A stretch of 64,000 bases of DNA, from assembly GCA_039984715.1 (NCBI GenBank), contig JBDWUA010000010.1:1-64000 (forward strand). The letters are read 5' to 3'. Shown one piece after another: positions 43,317 to 51,745 of the stretch. Made by a program: the position numbers and the translations under genes. Source of the stretch: JABSSA01 sp039984715 (lineage in GTDB: Bacteria > Pseudomonadota > Alphaproteobacteria > Rhodobacterales > Rhodobacteraceae). Within the stretch, counting starts at the first letter, position 1. Every line of letters begins with the position of its first letter. Below the pieces are notes generated by a model. The model saw only the letters and a program-made list of their open reading frames with translations. It was not told the origin of the DNA and did no database searches.

Positions 43317-44714
43317 GTGAACTGGGATGAATTTGCGCATTGGGGAAAACACATTTCCGATTGGGCCGCTGATTATCACAAAACGCTGGGTGACAGACCG
43401 GTCCGCGCACAAACCCAACCCGGTGAGATTGGGGCACTGCTGCCCACCACGCCGCCTGAATCAGGCGAAACGATGGATACGATCATGGCGGATTTCGAAC
43501 GCATCGTGATGCCCGGAATAACGCATTGGCAGCATCCAAGGTTTTTCGCCTATTTCCCTGCCAACGCCGCGCCGCCTTCCATGCTCGCAGAGATGCTAGC
43601 GACCACAATCGCGGCCCAATGCATGCTTTGGCAAACGTCTCCGGCGGCCACAGAAATCGAACAGGTCATGATTGATTGGTTGCGCGCAGCACTTGGCCTG
43701 CCCACCCATTACGCAGGTGTCATCCAAGACAGCGCATCATCGGCCACCTTGTCCGCCGTCTTGACCATGCGAGAACGCGCCACAGGATTTTCGGGCAATG
43801 CTGATGGGTTGAACGGCAAAGGCAATCTGAGGATTTATTGTTCAGATCAGGTGCATTCATCGATTGACCGCGCGTGCTGGGTTGCAGGTATCGGCCAAGC
43901 CAATCTGGTCAAAATCCCAACAAAAGGGGATCGGCATTCCATCGACGATATCGCGTTGCGCCAAGCCATCGCAACGGACCGCGCTGAAGGTCATATTCCT
44001 GCGGGCATTATTGGGATCACGGGTGGCACAGGCATAGGTGCATCAGATAATCTTGGGCCATTGCTGCAAGTCGCCAAAGACGAAGACCTGTACACACATT
44101 TGGATGCGGCATGGGCCGGTTCCGCCATGATCTGCCCCGAATTCCGCGATGATTTCTGGGCAGATGTGGGCAGGTTTGACAGCATCGTCTTCAATCCGCA
44201 CAAATGGTTGGGCGCACAGTTCGACTGTTCGGTCCAATTCCTTGCCGACCCAATTGCGCAGCTGAACACCCTAAAAATCGAACCCGAATACCTGAAGACA
44301 TCAGGGGACGCCGTTACCAATTTCTCTGAATGGACCATTCCGCTGGGTCGCCGTTTCCGGGCTTTGAAAATTTGGTTCCTGATCCGATCCTACGGTCTGG
44401 AAGGGCTGCGCCAACGCATTCGCAACCATGTTTCATGGGCCAACGAGCTATGTGAATCGATACGCGCCATAGATGGTTTTGAAATTGTAACTGACCCCAT
44501 CCTAAGCCTGTTTTCGTTTCGCTGCCCCGGCAGCGATGAGGACCAGCAAAGGTTGGTCGATGCCTTGAATGATGACGGTCGCATTTACTTGACCCAAGGG
44601 TCGTTTCAAGGGCGTAAGATCATTCGGTTTTCAGTCGGGCAATTCGATACAACACGTGAAGATGTCATGATGGCCGCAGATGTCATTCAGGATGTGTGGA
44701 AAAGGATATCATGA
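43317..44714 (+). CDS. Aromatic-L-amino-acid decarboxylase-like PLP enzyme
   Basis: A 465-residue group II decarboxylase. The PLP lysine is in FNPHKWLGAQFDCS (about residue 297), the cofactor aspartate in HLDAAWAGSA, the ring-stacking histidine in YCSDQVHSS, and the catalytic-loop tyrosine in EPEYLKTSG. Both active-site markers of true decarboxylases (His and Tyr) are kept, which argues against an aldehyde synthase. GTG 43317 with AGGGGGAG upstream is the likely start; the longer frame would overlap hpaD. Inside the hpa operon it probably turns an aromatic amino acid such as DOPA or tyrosine into its amine, feeding homoprotocatechuate. Confidence 0.82.
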   Translation: MNWDEFAHWGKHISDWAADYHKTLGDRPVRAQTQPGEIGALLPTTPPESGETMDTIMADFERIVMPGITHWQHPRFFAYFPANAAPPSMLAEMLATTIAAQCMLWQTSPAATEIEQVMIDWLRAALGLPTHYAGVIQDSASSATLSAVLTMRERATGFSGNADGLNGKGNLRIYCSDQVHSSIDRACWVAGIGQANLVKIPTKGDRHSIDDIALRQAIATDRAEGHIPAGIIGITGGTGIGASDNLGPLLQVAKDEDLYTHLDAAWAGSAMICPEFRDDFWADVGRFDSIVFNPHKWLGAQFDCSVQFLADPIAQLNTLKIEPEYLKTSGDAVTNFSEWTIPLGRRFRALKIWFLIRSYGLEGLRQRIRNHVSWANELCESIRAIDGFEIVTDPILSLFSFRCPGSDEDQQRLVDALNDDGRIYLTQGSFQGRKIIRFSVGQFDTTREDVMMAADVIQDVWKRIS

Positions 44715-45565
44715 AATACGCAACCTACCGTTCGAACGGGCAAACCTATTACGGCGCCGTCACTCAGGATGGGATGATCGCCTTAAACGATGAATGTCCG
44801 CAATGGGCCAGTTTGTTGGATGTCATTCGCGCTGGCGCATTGGGGCAGCTCGACGCCATCGCAGACGGCAAGACAGTGACACACACCGAATTCGAGTATG
44901 AAATGATACTGCCAGACGCGCCGCGCATCTTGTGCGTGGGCGTGAACTTTCCTGATCGCAACGCAGAATACAAAGACGGCAGCGCTGCGCCAAAATATAT
45001 GTCCCTTTTCCCGCGCTTTGCATCGGGGTTTACTGGACATGGGCGCAATCTAGTCCGTCCGCCAGAAAACCATACGCTGGATTACGAAGGCGAAGTCGCA
45101 ATTGTGATCGGTAAGCAAGGGCGGCGTATTCACCGTGATGCCGCCTATGACCACATTGCCGCGCTTACGTTGTGCAATGAAGGAACAATTCGCGATTGGG
45201 TCAGGCACGCAAAGTTCAATGTCACACAAGGCAAGAACTGGGACAAGTCTGGTGCGATGGGGCCGTGGCTTGTGCCATTTACGGACCCGCAACAACTGGA
45301 TGATGCGCGTATTGTCACCCGCGTCAACGGCGAGGTGCGACAGGACGATACCCTAAGCCGTATGACGTTCCCGATCCGGCGAGAGATCGAATACATCTCG
45401 ACATTCATGACCCTTAAACCGGGCGATATCATCGTGACGGGGACCCCAACCGGAGCGGGCGCACGATTTGATCCACCGCGATATTTGAATCCCGGCGATG
45501 TGGTCGAAGTCGAAGTTGAGGGCATTGGAACACTGCGAAATGGTGTTGAGGATGAATTGGTATGA
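44711..45565 (+). CDS. hpaG: Fumarylacetoacetase-family isomerase/decarboxylase HpaG
   Basis: A 284-residue fumarylacetoacetate hydrolase-fold enzyme. Metal ligands are visible in LDYEGEVAIVIGK (E-x-E) and the family ends with VTGTPTGAGARFDPPRYLNPGDVVEVEVEGIG. In the hpa pathway such a protein decarboxylates 5-oxopent-3-ene-1,2,5-tricarboxylate and isomerises the product; here it is a single-domain form, not the fused two-domain HpaG of E. coli. It overlaps the decarboxylase gene by four bases (ATGA). Confidence 0.82.
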   Translation: MKYATYRSNGQTYYGAVTQDGMIALNDECPQWASLLDVIRAGALGQLDAIADGKTVTHTEFEYEMILPDAPRILCVGVNFPDRNAEYKDGSAAPKYMSLFPRFASGFTGHGRNLVRPPENHTLDYEGEVAIVIGKQGRRIHRDAAYDHIAALTLCNEGTIRDWVRHAKFNVTQGKNWDKSGAMGPWLVPFTDPQQLDDARIVTRVNGEVRQDDTLSRMTFPIRREIEYISTFMTLKPGDIIVTGTPTGAGARFDPPRYLNPGDVVEVEVEGIGTLRNGVEDELV

Positions 45566-46362
45566 CACCCGATGATCATGCCCGCGCTGCCGCCGATTTG
45601 CTGAATGCCGAAGCAACGGGCGTTCAAATCGGGCTATTGTCGCTGCGTTACCCGGACATGAACATGGACGACGCCTATGCCATTCAAAACGCCATTCTAG
45701 AACAAAAGACCGCGCAAGGGCGCAAAGTGGTCGGTTGGAAAATTGGTCTGACATCAAAGGCCATGCAAAGCGCGTTGAACATCGACATTCCTGACAGCGG
45801 AATATTGTTCGATGACATGGTGATCGAAAGCGGGGCGCGCATCCATAAGGACCGATTTATCCAGCCTCGGATAGAAGCGGAGATAGCGTTTGTCATGAAA
45901 TCTGCTGTGGCTGGGTCCAATGTCACGCGCGATGATGTTTTGAACGCAACCGACTATGTGGCCCCGTCGATCGAGGTTCTGGACACTCGTATCAAACGTA
46001 TGGACCCGGATACCAAAACACCGCGCAATGTGTTTGACACAATCAGCGACAATGCAGCCAATGCAGGGATTGTGTTGGGGCCACAGCGTCACCAGCCAGA
46101 CGCGTTCGATCTGCGTTGGGTTGGTGCCCTAACCTTCCGCAACGACGAGATTGAAGAAACCGGACTCGGTGCGGGTGTTCTAAACGACCCAGTTGAAAGC
46201 GTTGTCTGGCTTGCGCGCCGCATGGCCCAATACGGTCAAAGCATTGAGCCCGGACAGGTCGTATTATCCGGCAGCTTCATTCGACCCATTGAATGTCCGT
46301 CAGGCACACATATCAAAGCCGATTTTGGATCATTTGGCCAAGTCGCCGTGTCCTTCGATTGA
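45562..46362 (+). CDS. hpaH: 2-oxo-hept-4-ene-1,7-dioate hydratase HpaH
   Basis: A 266-residue hydratase of the MhpD/HpaH group: VGWKIGLTSKAMQSALNID near residue 55, then FIQPRIEAEIAFVM with metal-binding glutamates, and VVLSGSFIRPIECPSGTHIKADFG at the end. It hydrates 2-oxohept-4-ene-1,7-dioate. It overlaps hpaG by four bases and is the last gene of the operon; the aldolase HpaI, needed to finish the pathway, is not in the window. Confidence 0.9.
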   Translation: MTPDDHARAAADLLNAEATGVQIGLLSLRYPDMNMDDAYAIQNAILEQKTAQGRKVVGWKIGLTSKAMQSALNIDIPDSGILFDDMVIESGARIHKDRFIQPRIEAEIAFVMKSAVAGSNVTRDDVLNATDYVAPSIEVLDTRIKRMDPDTKTPRNVFDTISDNAANAGIVLGPQRHQPDAFDLRWVGALTFRNDEIEETGLGAGVLNDPVESVVWLARRMAQYGQSIEPGQVVLSGSFIRPIECPSGTHIKADFGSFGQVAVSFD

Positions 46363-46371
46363 ACTTAATAC

Positions 46372-46566
46372 CTAATGCGGTTTGGTTTCGTTTCCTTTCG
46401 CCTCACTTGTCATAGCATCAAGCGCGGCGTCGATATCATCAGGATCTTGGGACGGAATTGCGTAACCACCGTTCATCCATTTCGCCAAATCTATGTCAGC
46501 GCAGCGGCGTGAACAAAACGGGCGGTATTTTTTATCAACGTCTGAGTTACACACCGGGCACGTCAT
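46372..46566 (-). CDS. yacG: DNA gyrase inhibitor YacG
   Basis: A 64-residue zinc protein: C-P-x-C at residues 3-6 and a second pair in FCSRRCADIDLAKW form the treble-clef zinc site of YacG, which binds GyrB. The tail is acidic. It is the last gene of the infA-maf-RNase-yacG run and overlaps the RNase gene by four bases. It converges on hpaH with nine bases between stops. Confidence 0.9.
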   Translation of the reverse strand: MTCPVCNSDVDKKYRPFCSRRCADIDLAKWMNGGYAIPSQDPDDIDAALDAMTSEAKGNETKPH

Positions 46567-47576
46567 GTGCTCATCCCTGCAACAATTGCGGCCAAGGGTG
46601 CGCGTGCCCTTTTACGGCTTAGCTCAATATGCCCAAGCGGCGTCCATCCAACAATCGAGGTTTCAACGTCGTCTGCTTTTAACGCAGCACGCAACGCGCT
46701 TTCGATCACTTTGCGGTCTTTCTTTGAAGACGGCGCAGTGTCGATGACGACTTGACCGGCAAGCCCTTTGATACGCAGGGCACTTGGCAACGCGCGCATG
46801 GCAGCAATATTCGCCTTTAACCCAGCGGCCAAGGACGTGTCGGAACCGGTGTTGATATCCACCGCGACCAATGCCCGTGTCGGTTCAATATACATGCCCG
46901 CACCGGCAGGCAAACGCACCCAAGTGTCGCGCGCGACATCTACATGATCGTCAAGATCGCCGTGACGCACCGTATCCGTGATCCAATCGCGCCACGCAAG
47001 TTCATGCGGCCCGTCGCCATCCAACAGCTTTTCAACCTCGGTCCCAACATCACTTAAAACCTGATCACACACGGCCAACATGGCATCAACATCGTCGGCA
47101 ATTTCGTCATCACTGGCGGCCTGACATTGCGTGCGTAGGATTATGCCATGGCTTGTTTCAGCTGCATTTTCCGTATCCGCAGCGCTTAATATCCGAATGC
47201 GGTCTTCGTCTTCTCGGATGCTGCGGGACAAATTTGTGCCGGGCGCATCTGGCGTGACAATGGAATAGCGGCTTTTGAACAGAATTTTTGACGTGACAGG
47301 TATCGCTTTTCCCGGTTCTGCAATTCCTGAAACTTGAACCAACAGTATGTCGCCGCTGGACAGCCCCTTTGATCCGCGCAGAAATGCGGACCCGTCGGGC
47401 GTATCTAAAAACATCCCGCCTTGCCCTTTGACCGGTCGCACAGCGCGTGCGCGATAAATCGTGCCCAAACTTGGCGCGTCGCTGTCGATCAACAGATCAT
47501 CAAGAACCCCGTCAACGATCAGCGCTGCTGCTTCTCGTCCGGAATATTCGCCCAAAATGGCTTCGCGACCCTTCAT
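46563..47576 (-). CDS. Short ribonuclease E/G-family protein
   Basis: A 337-residue protein with parts of the RNase E/G catalytic region: an S1-like segment (TIYRARAVRPVKGQGGMF), then ALVAVDINTGSDTS with the first catalytic aspartate and GQVVIDTAPSSKKDR with the second. It is much shorter than E. coli RNase G (489 residues) and lacks the zinc-link and C-terminal parts. Such short forms are common beside yacG and maf in this group. The ATG at 47576 overlaps the maf stop; TTG 47582 is an alternative. Confidence 0.85.
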   Translation of the reverse strand: MKGREAILGEYSGREAAALIVDGVLDDLLIDSDAPSLGTIYRARAVRPVKGQGGMFLDTPDGSAFLRGSKGLSSGDILLVQVSGIAEPGKAIPVTSKILFKSRYSIVTPDAPGTNLSRSIREDEDRIRILSAADTENAAETSHGIILRTQCQAASDDEIADDVDAMLAVCDQVLSDVGTEVEKLLDGDGPHELAWRDWITDTVRHGDLDDHVDVARDTWVRLPAGAGMYIEPTRALVAVDINTGSDTSLAAGLKANIAAMRALPSALRIKGLAGQVVIDTAPSSKKDRKVIESALRAALKADDVETSIVGWTPLGHIELSRKRARAPLAAIVAGMST

Positions 47577-48151
47577 GTCCAAATCTCCACGCCTGCTGCC
47601 TGAAGCAGAAGGGCTGTTTCAGAAAGCGGCAGACCAACAATTGCGGTGAAACTGCCTGATATCCACGGAATCAATGCGCCCGCAGGCCCTTGAATGCCAT
47701 ATCCACCGGCCTTGCCCTGCCAATCATTCGTTGCAACATAGCCTGCAATTTCTTTGTCGCTCAGAGTTTTCATTTTAACCTGACTGACAACTTCGCGTTC
47801 CCACATCTTGTCGCCTTTGCGCACTGCAATCGCCGTTATGACACGGTGACGACGTCCAGACATCAATCGCAAGAATTGCGCCGCTTCTGACGCATCCTCG
47901 GGTTTGCCCAGAATGCGCCGTCCAACGGCAACAGTCGTGTCTGCGCACAAGACGACTTCGTCAGGGCTGGCCTTCACAGCCTGCGCTTTTTCGCGGGCCA
48001 TACGCGAGCAATAAGGGCGCGGTAATTCGGCAGCATGCGGCGTTTCATCGATGTCAGGGGGGCGGATCGCATCTGGTGTTAGCCCAAGCTGAGCCAACAA
48101 TTCCAGACGTCTAGGACTGCCCGAGCCCAATACGAGCACAGGCCTTCCCAC
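47573..48151 (-). CDS. maf: Maf family nucleotide pyrophosphatase
   Basis: A 192-residue Maf protein: LGSGSPRRLELLAQLG at the N-terminus, then SRMAREKAQAV and VVLCADTTVAVGRRILGKP, the substrate and metal site. Maf enzymes hydrolyse non-canonical or canonical nucleoside triphosphates and affect septation. It starts one base after the infA stop (bases 48151 and 48153) and overlaps the RNase gene by four bases. Confidence 0.92.
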   Translation of the reverse strand: MGRPVLVLGSGSPRRLELLAQLGLTPDAIRPPDIDETPHAAELPRPYCSRMAREKAQAVKASPDEVVLCADTTVAVGRRILGKPEDASEAAQFLRLMSGRRHRVITAIAVRKGDKMWEREVVSQVKMKTLSDKEIAGYVATNDWQGKAGGYGIQGPAGALIPWISGSFTAIVGLPLSETALLLQAAGVEIWT

Positions 48152-48152
48152 G

Positions 48153-48371
48153 TTATTTGAAGCGGTAATTGATCCGACCCTTGGTCAAATCATAAGGTGT
48201 CATTTCCACCTGTACCCGGTCGCCTGCAAGAACACGGATGCGGTTTTTGCGCATCTTGCCTGCCGTATGTGCGATGATCTCATGGCCGTTCTCTAGCTCG
48301 ACCCGAAACGTCGCATTTGGCAGAAGTTCCTTCACGACACCGGGAAATTCGAGCGTATCTTCCTTGGCCAT
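48153..48371 (-). CDS. infA: Translation initiation factor IF-1
   Basis: A 72-residue S1/OB-fold protein with the IF-1 sequence pattern: MAKEDTLEFPGVVKELLPNA at the start, GHEIIAHTAGKMRKNRIRVLAGD in the middle and DLTKGRINYRFK at the end. It sits in the ribosomal A-site during initiation. AAGGAGAG precedes the ATG. It is the first gene of the leftward operon infA-maf-RNase-yacG. Confidence 0.97.
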   Translation of the reverse strand: MAKEDTLEFPGVVKELLPNATFRVELENGHEIIAHTAGKMRKNRIRVLAGDRVQVEMTPYDLTKGRINYRFK

Positions 48372-48811
48372 GGTCTCTCCTTCATAACTCGCCCGCCATT
48401 CGCGGACGCGCCACTACATGCGCTCTCCGGTCCGGTAAATCAAGGGGTTCAGGCCGTAAGTGAGCGGATTGTTACAGCTTCGGCACGTCCACCCGAGTAA
48501 GGTCAATATCGACGGCTCAAAACACGCTGATCGCATACAGGTCGGCAATCGCGCTTGGTTCGGCAATTGCCAATGTTTTCTGGGTGAGATTCCGATAATT
48601 TTCGAGACAAGTTCTAGGCCGCATAATTGTAATAAGGAACGTCGCGCGCTTTTAACTTGATATCGAGTTTCTTTGCACGCTTGCAACTGATCGCTCCACG
48701 CGAAGCCAGCTACTATTATCGGTTTTAACTCAAACCGATCGTTTGCAGCATTTTGCTCCAAGGTTTGCTTTGCGGGACTTCGCTACCTTTGTAAAAATGG
48801 AACATCGGAAG
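48372..48811. other. Gene-poor stretch with possible decayed IS6-type transposase
   Basis: This 440-base gap should hold the infA promoter at its left end. In the rightward frame at about 48478-48657, the translation HPSKVNIDGSKHADRIQ has the PxKxxIDGS look of IS6-family transposases, but no start, catalytic triad or terminal repeats can be seen. A leftward frame (48414-48761) is open but unconvincing. I read the area as degraded mobile DNA, with low certainty. Confidence 0.3.
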
Positions 48812-49165
48812 CTATTGTTTAGACCTAAACCAGTTCACCGTACCTTCAAGCTCGGTTGTGATCCAGGACATAAATGGCAATCTGATCGAAGCCAAAAACC
48901 TAAAGTACCCTACAGTGAATAAGAGAAGTGACAGGTGCCAACTTGCAAATATCGGAATGCCAATGAGGATCATGAGAAATAGCCCTAATATCCCAAAATA
49001 GAACGATGTTTCTACAGCCTGGAATAATGAAAAAATCGCAGCAATGCCGACGAATGCCAAAATTTGGTAGGCAGGAAAAAAGAAAAGCATATATTTCAAG
49101 CGGCTTTGATCGAAGGCATCGATTAAATATCTGTTGATAGATTTCGAAAACCGTAAGACGACCAT
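48812..49165 (-). CDS. Small AT-rich membrane protein
   Basis: A 117-residue protein with about three hydrophobic helices (roughly 25-48, 52-72 and 75-95), a basic N-terminus (VVLRFSKSINRYLIDAFD) and a charged C-terminus. No family is recognised. Composition is AT-richer than the flanking housekeeping genes, in keeping with the suspected transferred patch around it. No strong ribosome binding site is seen before the ATG. Confidence 0.5.
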   Translation of the reverse strand: MVVLRFSKSINRYLIDAFDQSRLKYMLFFFPAYQILAFVGIAAIFSLFQAVETSFYFGILGLFLMILIGIPIFASWHLSLLLFTVGYFRFLASIRLPFMSWITTELEGTVNWFRSKQ

Positions 49166-49582
49166 GATGCCTTACTATCAGCCGAATGATTGAGGGATGC
49201 AATAAGCTTCACAATAATCTCGGAGCTGCCGTTCACTTTCAACAAATTGCATTTTAAAATTGGATCAATTCATCAGACGAAAACTAATATCTCGTCACAT
49301 CCGCTCACAAAAATTCTGCATTTAGTCCGCAGTTTCAACACCTTCTTTGTACTTTTCCTTCGCAACTCGCAGGTGACCTCGGAAATCTAAAAGATACGTT
49401 GAATCTACGTGGATCGTGTACCCATTCTCAATTCGTGTCTTCATTCAACCGTATCTGGACAAGGATTCAGCCGCCCCCTCACCATATTCACCGTTTTGAA
49501 ATTTGAGCGCCCAGGAATTCCTATTTTCTTTTGCTTCCACGACGGCTACCTTCACGAAAAGCAAACATATCAAACGGGTTGA
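49166..49582. other. AT-rich gap with small leftward reading frames
   Basis: The 417 bases between the membrane protein and the LysR gene hold no certain gene. One leftward frame reads about 36 codons from a GTG near 49555, meets TGA, and then continues in the same frame from ATG 49444 to 49322 as a 40-residue peptide beginning MKTRIENGYTIHVDSTYL. The shared frame suggests one small gene broken by a stop, or two coupled peptides. A rightward 66-codon frame here looks spurious. Confidence 0.3.
49322..49444 (-). CDS. Possible 40-residue peptide or gene remnant
   Basis: The frame runs from ATG 49444 to TAA. The peptide is charged (IENGYTIHVDSTYLLDF, then HLRVAKEKYKEGVETAD) and looks protein-like rather than random. 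An in-frame open stretch lies directly upstream, ended by TGA right before this ATG. I do not recognise it and it may be the 3' part of a pseudogene. Confidence 0.25.
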   Translation of the reverse strand: MKTRIENGYTIHVDSTYLLDFRGHLRVAKEKYKEGVETAD

Positions 49583-50548
49583 ATGATGCTGTCAAAAGGC
49601 GTGACTTTGCGTGGCCTTGAGGTTTTTGAAGCGCTTGCATCCAGCGGATCCGTTGCGCAAACGGCGGAACTGACTGGGTTAAGCCAACCTGCCGTCAGTC
49701 AACAATTGCGCAATCTTGAAACGGCTTTGTCCGTCGATCTGGTCGATCATGGCAAACGACCAATGCGCCTGACGCCTGCGGGTGAAACCTTTTTGTCCCG
49801 CATTCAGGTGTCCTTGTCGCAATTGCGGCTGGCCCAATCTGAACTGACGGTTATGGACTTGGCGCATTTGCCATCTTTGTCTCTTGGGATCATCGACGAT
49901 TTTGAAAATGACCTCACCCCGCGTTTGGTCACCATTTTGGCGGACAGCCTTACAGGATGCCGATTCAAATTGATCACGGCCCCCAGCCACGTGATTTTGG
50001 ACATGGTTGCGGACAAACGGTTGCATATCGCCATTTCTGCCAGCGCTGGACCCGTTTCCAAAGGGATCGTTGAATACCCACTGGTGCGTGACCCTTTTAT
50101 TGTTGTTGCACCGCGCGATCAGTTTCCCGGCCCAAACCTGACAGAAGCCCCAAAGGGCCTGCCCTTTCTTCGATATGAAAAGGCCCAACTTATCGGACGT
50201 CAAATCGAGGCGCATTTGGCCCGGCAAAAGTTGGATTTTGATGACCGTTTTGAGGTCGGGTCGCATTTGGCCCTTATGGCGATGGTGGCGCGGCGTATTG
50301 GATGGGCTGTCACGACACCGCTTGGTTATATGCGCGCTGGCCGGTTCCATGAGCAGGTTGCGGCTTTCCCTTTGCCGTTCAATCCATTTTCCCGGACCAT
50401 TTCGCTTTATGCCAGCGCGGATTGGGCGGGCGACGTGCCATTGGATGTCGCCGCGACAATGCGTCGATTGGTGCAAACCCACATGATCGAACCGGCCTTG
50501 CACCAATTGCCTTGGCTGGCGGGTGAACTTTGCTTGTTGGAAGAGTGA
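49583..50548 (+). CDS. LysR family transcriptional regulator
   Basis: A 321-residue LysR-type regulator. The N-terminal winged helix-turn-helix is clear: LRGLEVFEALASSGSVAQTAELTGLSQPAVSQQLRNLE (about 10-47). The C-terminal effector domain has a strand LSLGIIDDFEND and IEYPLVRDPFIVVAPRD-like region. A divergent target gene, usual for LysR proteins, is not obvious because the upstream patch is gene-poor. The effector is unknown. Confidence 0.88.
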   Translation: MMLSKGVTLRGLEVFEALASSGSVAQTAELTGLSQPAVSQQLRNLETALSVDLVDHGKRPMRLTPAGETFLSRIQVSLSQLRLAQSELTVMDLAHLPSLSLGIIDDFENDLTPRLVTILADSLTGCRFKLITAPSHVILDMVADKRLHIAISASAGPVSKGIVEYPLVRDPFIVVAPRDQFPGPNLTEAPKGLPFLRYEKAQLIGRQIEAHLARQKLDFDDRFEVGSHLALMAMVARRIGWAVTTPLGYMRAGRFHEQVAAFPLPFNPFSRTISLYASADWAGDVPLDVAATMRRLVQTHMIEPALHQLPWLAGELCLLEE

Positions 50549-50549
50549 T

Positions 50550-50984
50550 TTAGCGCGGTGTTTCTGCGGCGATCAAGGCCTCGGCGCAGCGTTCTATCAA
50601 ACCCAGTGCCCCGTCAAAATCACGCGTGTAATATGGATCCGGCACGTGATCTGCATCTGCGACATAATCCGTAAAACACGCAATCCGCGCCGTGCCATCA
50701 ACCGGTTCAAGCGATTTAAGGTCAGACAGGTTTTCAGCGTCCATTCCAAGGATCAGATCAAACGCCCTGAAATCGTCCACTGACAACTGGCGCGCGCGCA
50801 AATTATCCATGACATAGCCTTTGGCATTCGCGGCAAGTTGCATCTGGTCGTATGGCGGTTTGCCGATATGCCAGCCGGCCGTGCCCGCGCTATCAATGTG
50901 CCAATGTGGAGCGCGTGCGCGCAAAACAGCCTGAGCTGTGGGCGAGCGACAGATATTTCCAAGGCAGACAAAAAGAACGCGCAT
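50550..50984 (-). CDS. Low-molecular-weight protein-tyrosine phosphatase
   Basis: A 144-residue phosphatase with the CX5R loop in VCLGNICRSPTAQ (residues 6-13) and the general-acid motif in DHVPDPYY near residue 115. It removes phosphate from tyrosines and is often linked to exopolysaccharide control, though none is adjacent here. ATG 50984, with GGAAGAG upstream, matches the family's MRVLFVC start; the longer frame is rejected. It is divergent from the sirtuin, with 55 bases between starts. Confidence 0.9.
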   Translation of the reverse strand: MRVLFVCLGNICRSPTAQAVLRARAPHWHIDSAGTAGWHIGKPPYDQMQLAANAKGYVMDNLRARQLSVDDFRAFDLILGMDAENLSDLKSLEPVDGTARIACFTDYVADADHVPDPYYTRDFDGALGLIERCAEALIAAETPR

Positions 50985-51039
50985 AACACTGGACTCTTCC
51001 ATGTCGCATTTGCAATGCAAAGACCAAAGGGAGAGCATT

Positions 51040-51738
51040 ATGTCCAATATCGTTATTCTTACCGGCGCAGGCATCTCGGCCGAAAGCGGTCTTGGTACAT
51101 TTCGCGACGAAGGCGGGCTGTGGGCGCAGCATCGGATCGAAGATGTCGCAACGCCAGAAGGTTATGCCCGCGACCCGCAATTGGTGGTCGATTTCTATAA
51201 TGCGCGCCGCAGTCAAGCAGCCGAGGCCATCCCCAACGCAGCCCATGAAGCTTTGGCCCAGCTTCAGCAGCAGAATTCGGGCGATATGCTTTTGGTGACC
51301 CAAAACGTCGATGATCTGCATGAAAAGGCTGGAAGTCCGGATGTTGTTCACATGCACGGTGCGTTAAATTCCGCGCTTTGTGCACAATGCGATACGCGCT
51401 GGCCTGCCCCTTTGACGATGCATGTGGGCGAAGCGTGCCCTAAGTGCTCGGCCAAGGCGGCACGCCCAGACATCGTTTGGTTTGGCGAAGTTCCATATCA
51501 TATGGAACGAATCGAGCGTGCCTTGCTGAATGCAGATGTTTTTGTGGCCATCGGAACATCGGGCAACGTGTATCCAGCGGCTGGTTTTGTGCAACTGGCG
51601 GCGCGCTCTGGGGCCCATACGGTTGAATTGAACCTGGACCCTTCGGAAGTTGTTTCGCAATTTGCAGAAACCCATTTCGGCAAAGCGTCAGACACCGTGC
51701 CAAAATGGGTTGATCAGGTATTAGAACAGCCTGATTAA
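51040..51738 (+). CDS. cobB: Sir2-family NAD-dependent deacylase
   Basis: A 232-residue sirtuin. Family motifs in order: GAGISAESGLGTFRDEGGLW (NAD loop), TQNVDDLHEKAG, VHMHGALN with the catalytic histidine, zinc cysteines in CAQC and CPKC, and FGEVPYHMERI with GTSGNVYPAAGF. It deacylates lysines; short class III sirtuins like this often prefer succinyl or malonyl groups. ATG 51040 has AAGGGAGAG upstream. It converges on the copper chaperone gene. Confidence 0.92.
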   Translation: MSNIVILTGAGISAESGLGTFRDEGGLWAQHRIEDVATPEGYARDPQLVVDFYNARRSQAAEAIPNAAHEALAQLQQQNSGDMLLVTQNVDDLHEKAGSPDVVHMHGALNSALCAQCDTRWPAPLTMHVGEACPKCSAKAARPDIVWFGEVPYHMERIERALLNADVFVAIGTSGNVYPAAGFVQLAARSGAHTVELNLDPSEVVSQFAETHFGKASDTVPKWVDQVLEQPD

Positions 51739-51745
51739 AGCTGGA

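Noticed and set aside
48414..48761. Leftward 115-codon frame with two CxxC-like cysteines
   Set aside because: Composition looks random, no ribosome binding site, and it lies over the sequence that seems to be a decayed transposase on the other strand.
49190..49390. Rightward 66-codon frame in the AT-rich gap
   Set aside because: No ribosome binding site and low-complexity content; it lies opposite a more protein-like leftward frame.
49583..50548. The LysR gene as regulator of the hpa operon
   Set aside because: It is over 3 kb from the operon end with a housekeeping operon between, and the hpa palindrome looks like a MarR-type site rather than a LysR T-N11-A site.
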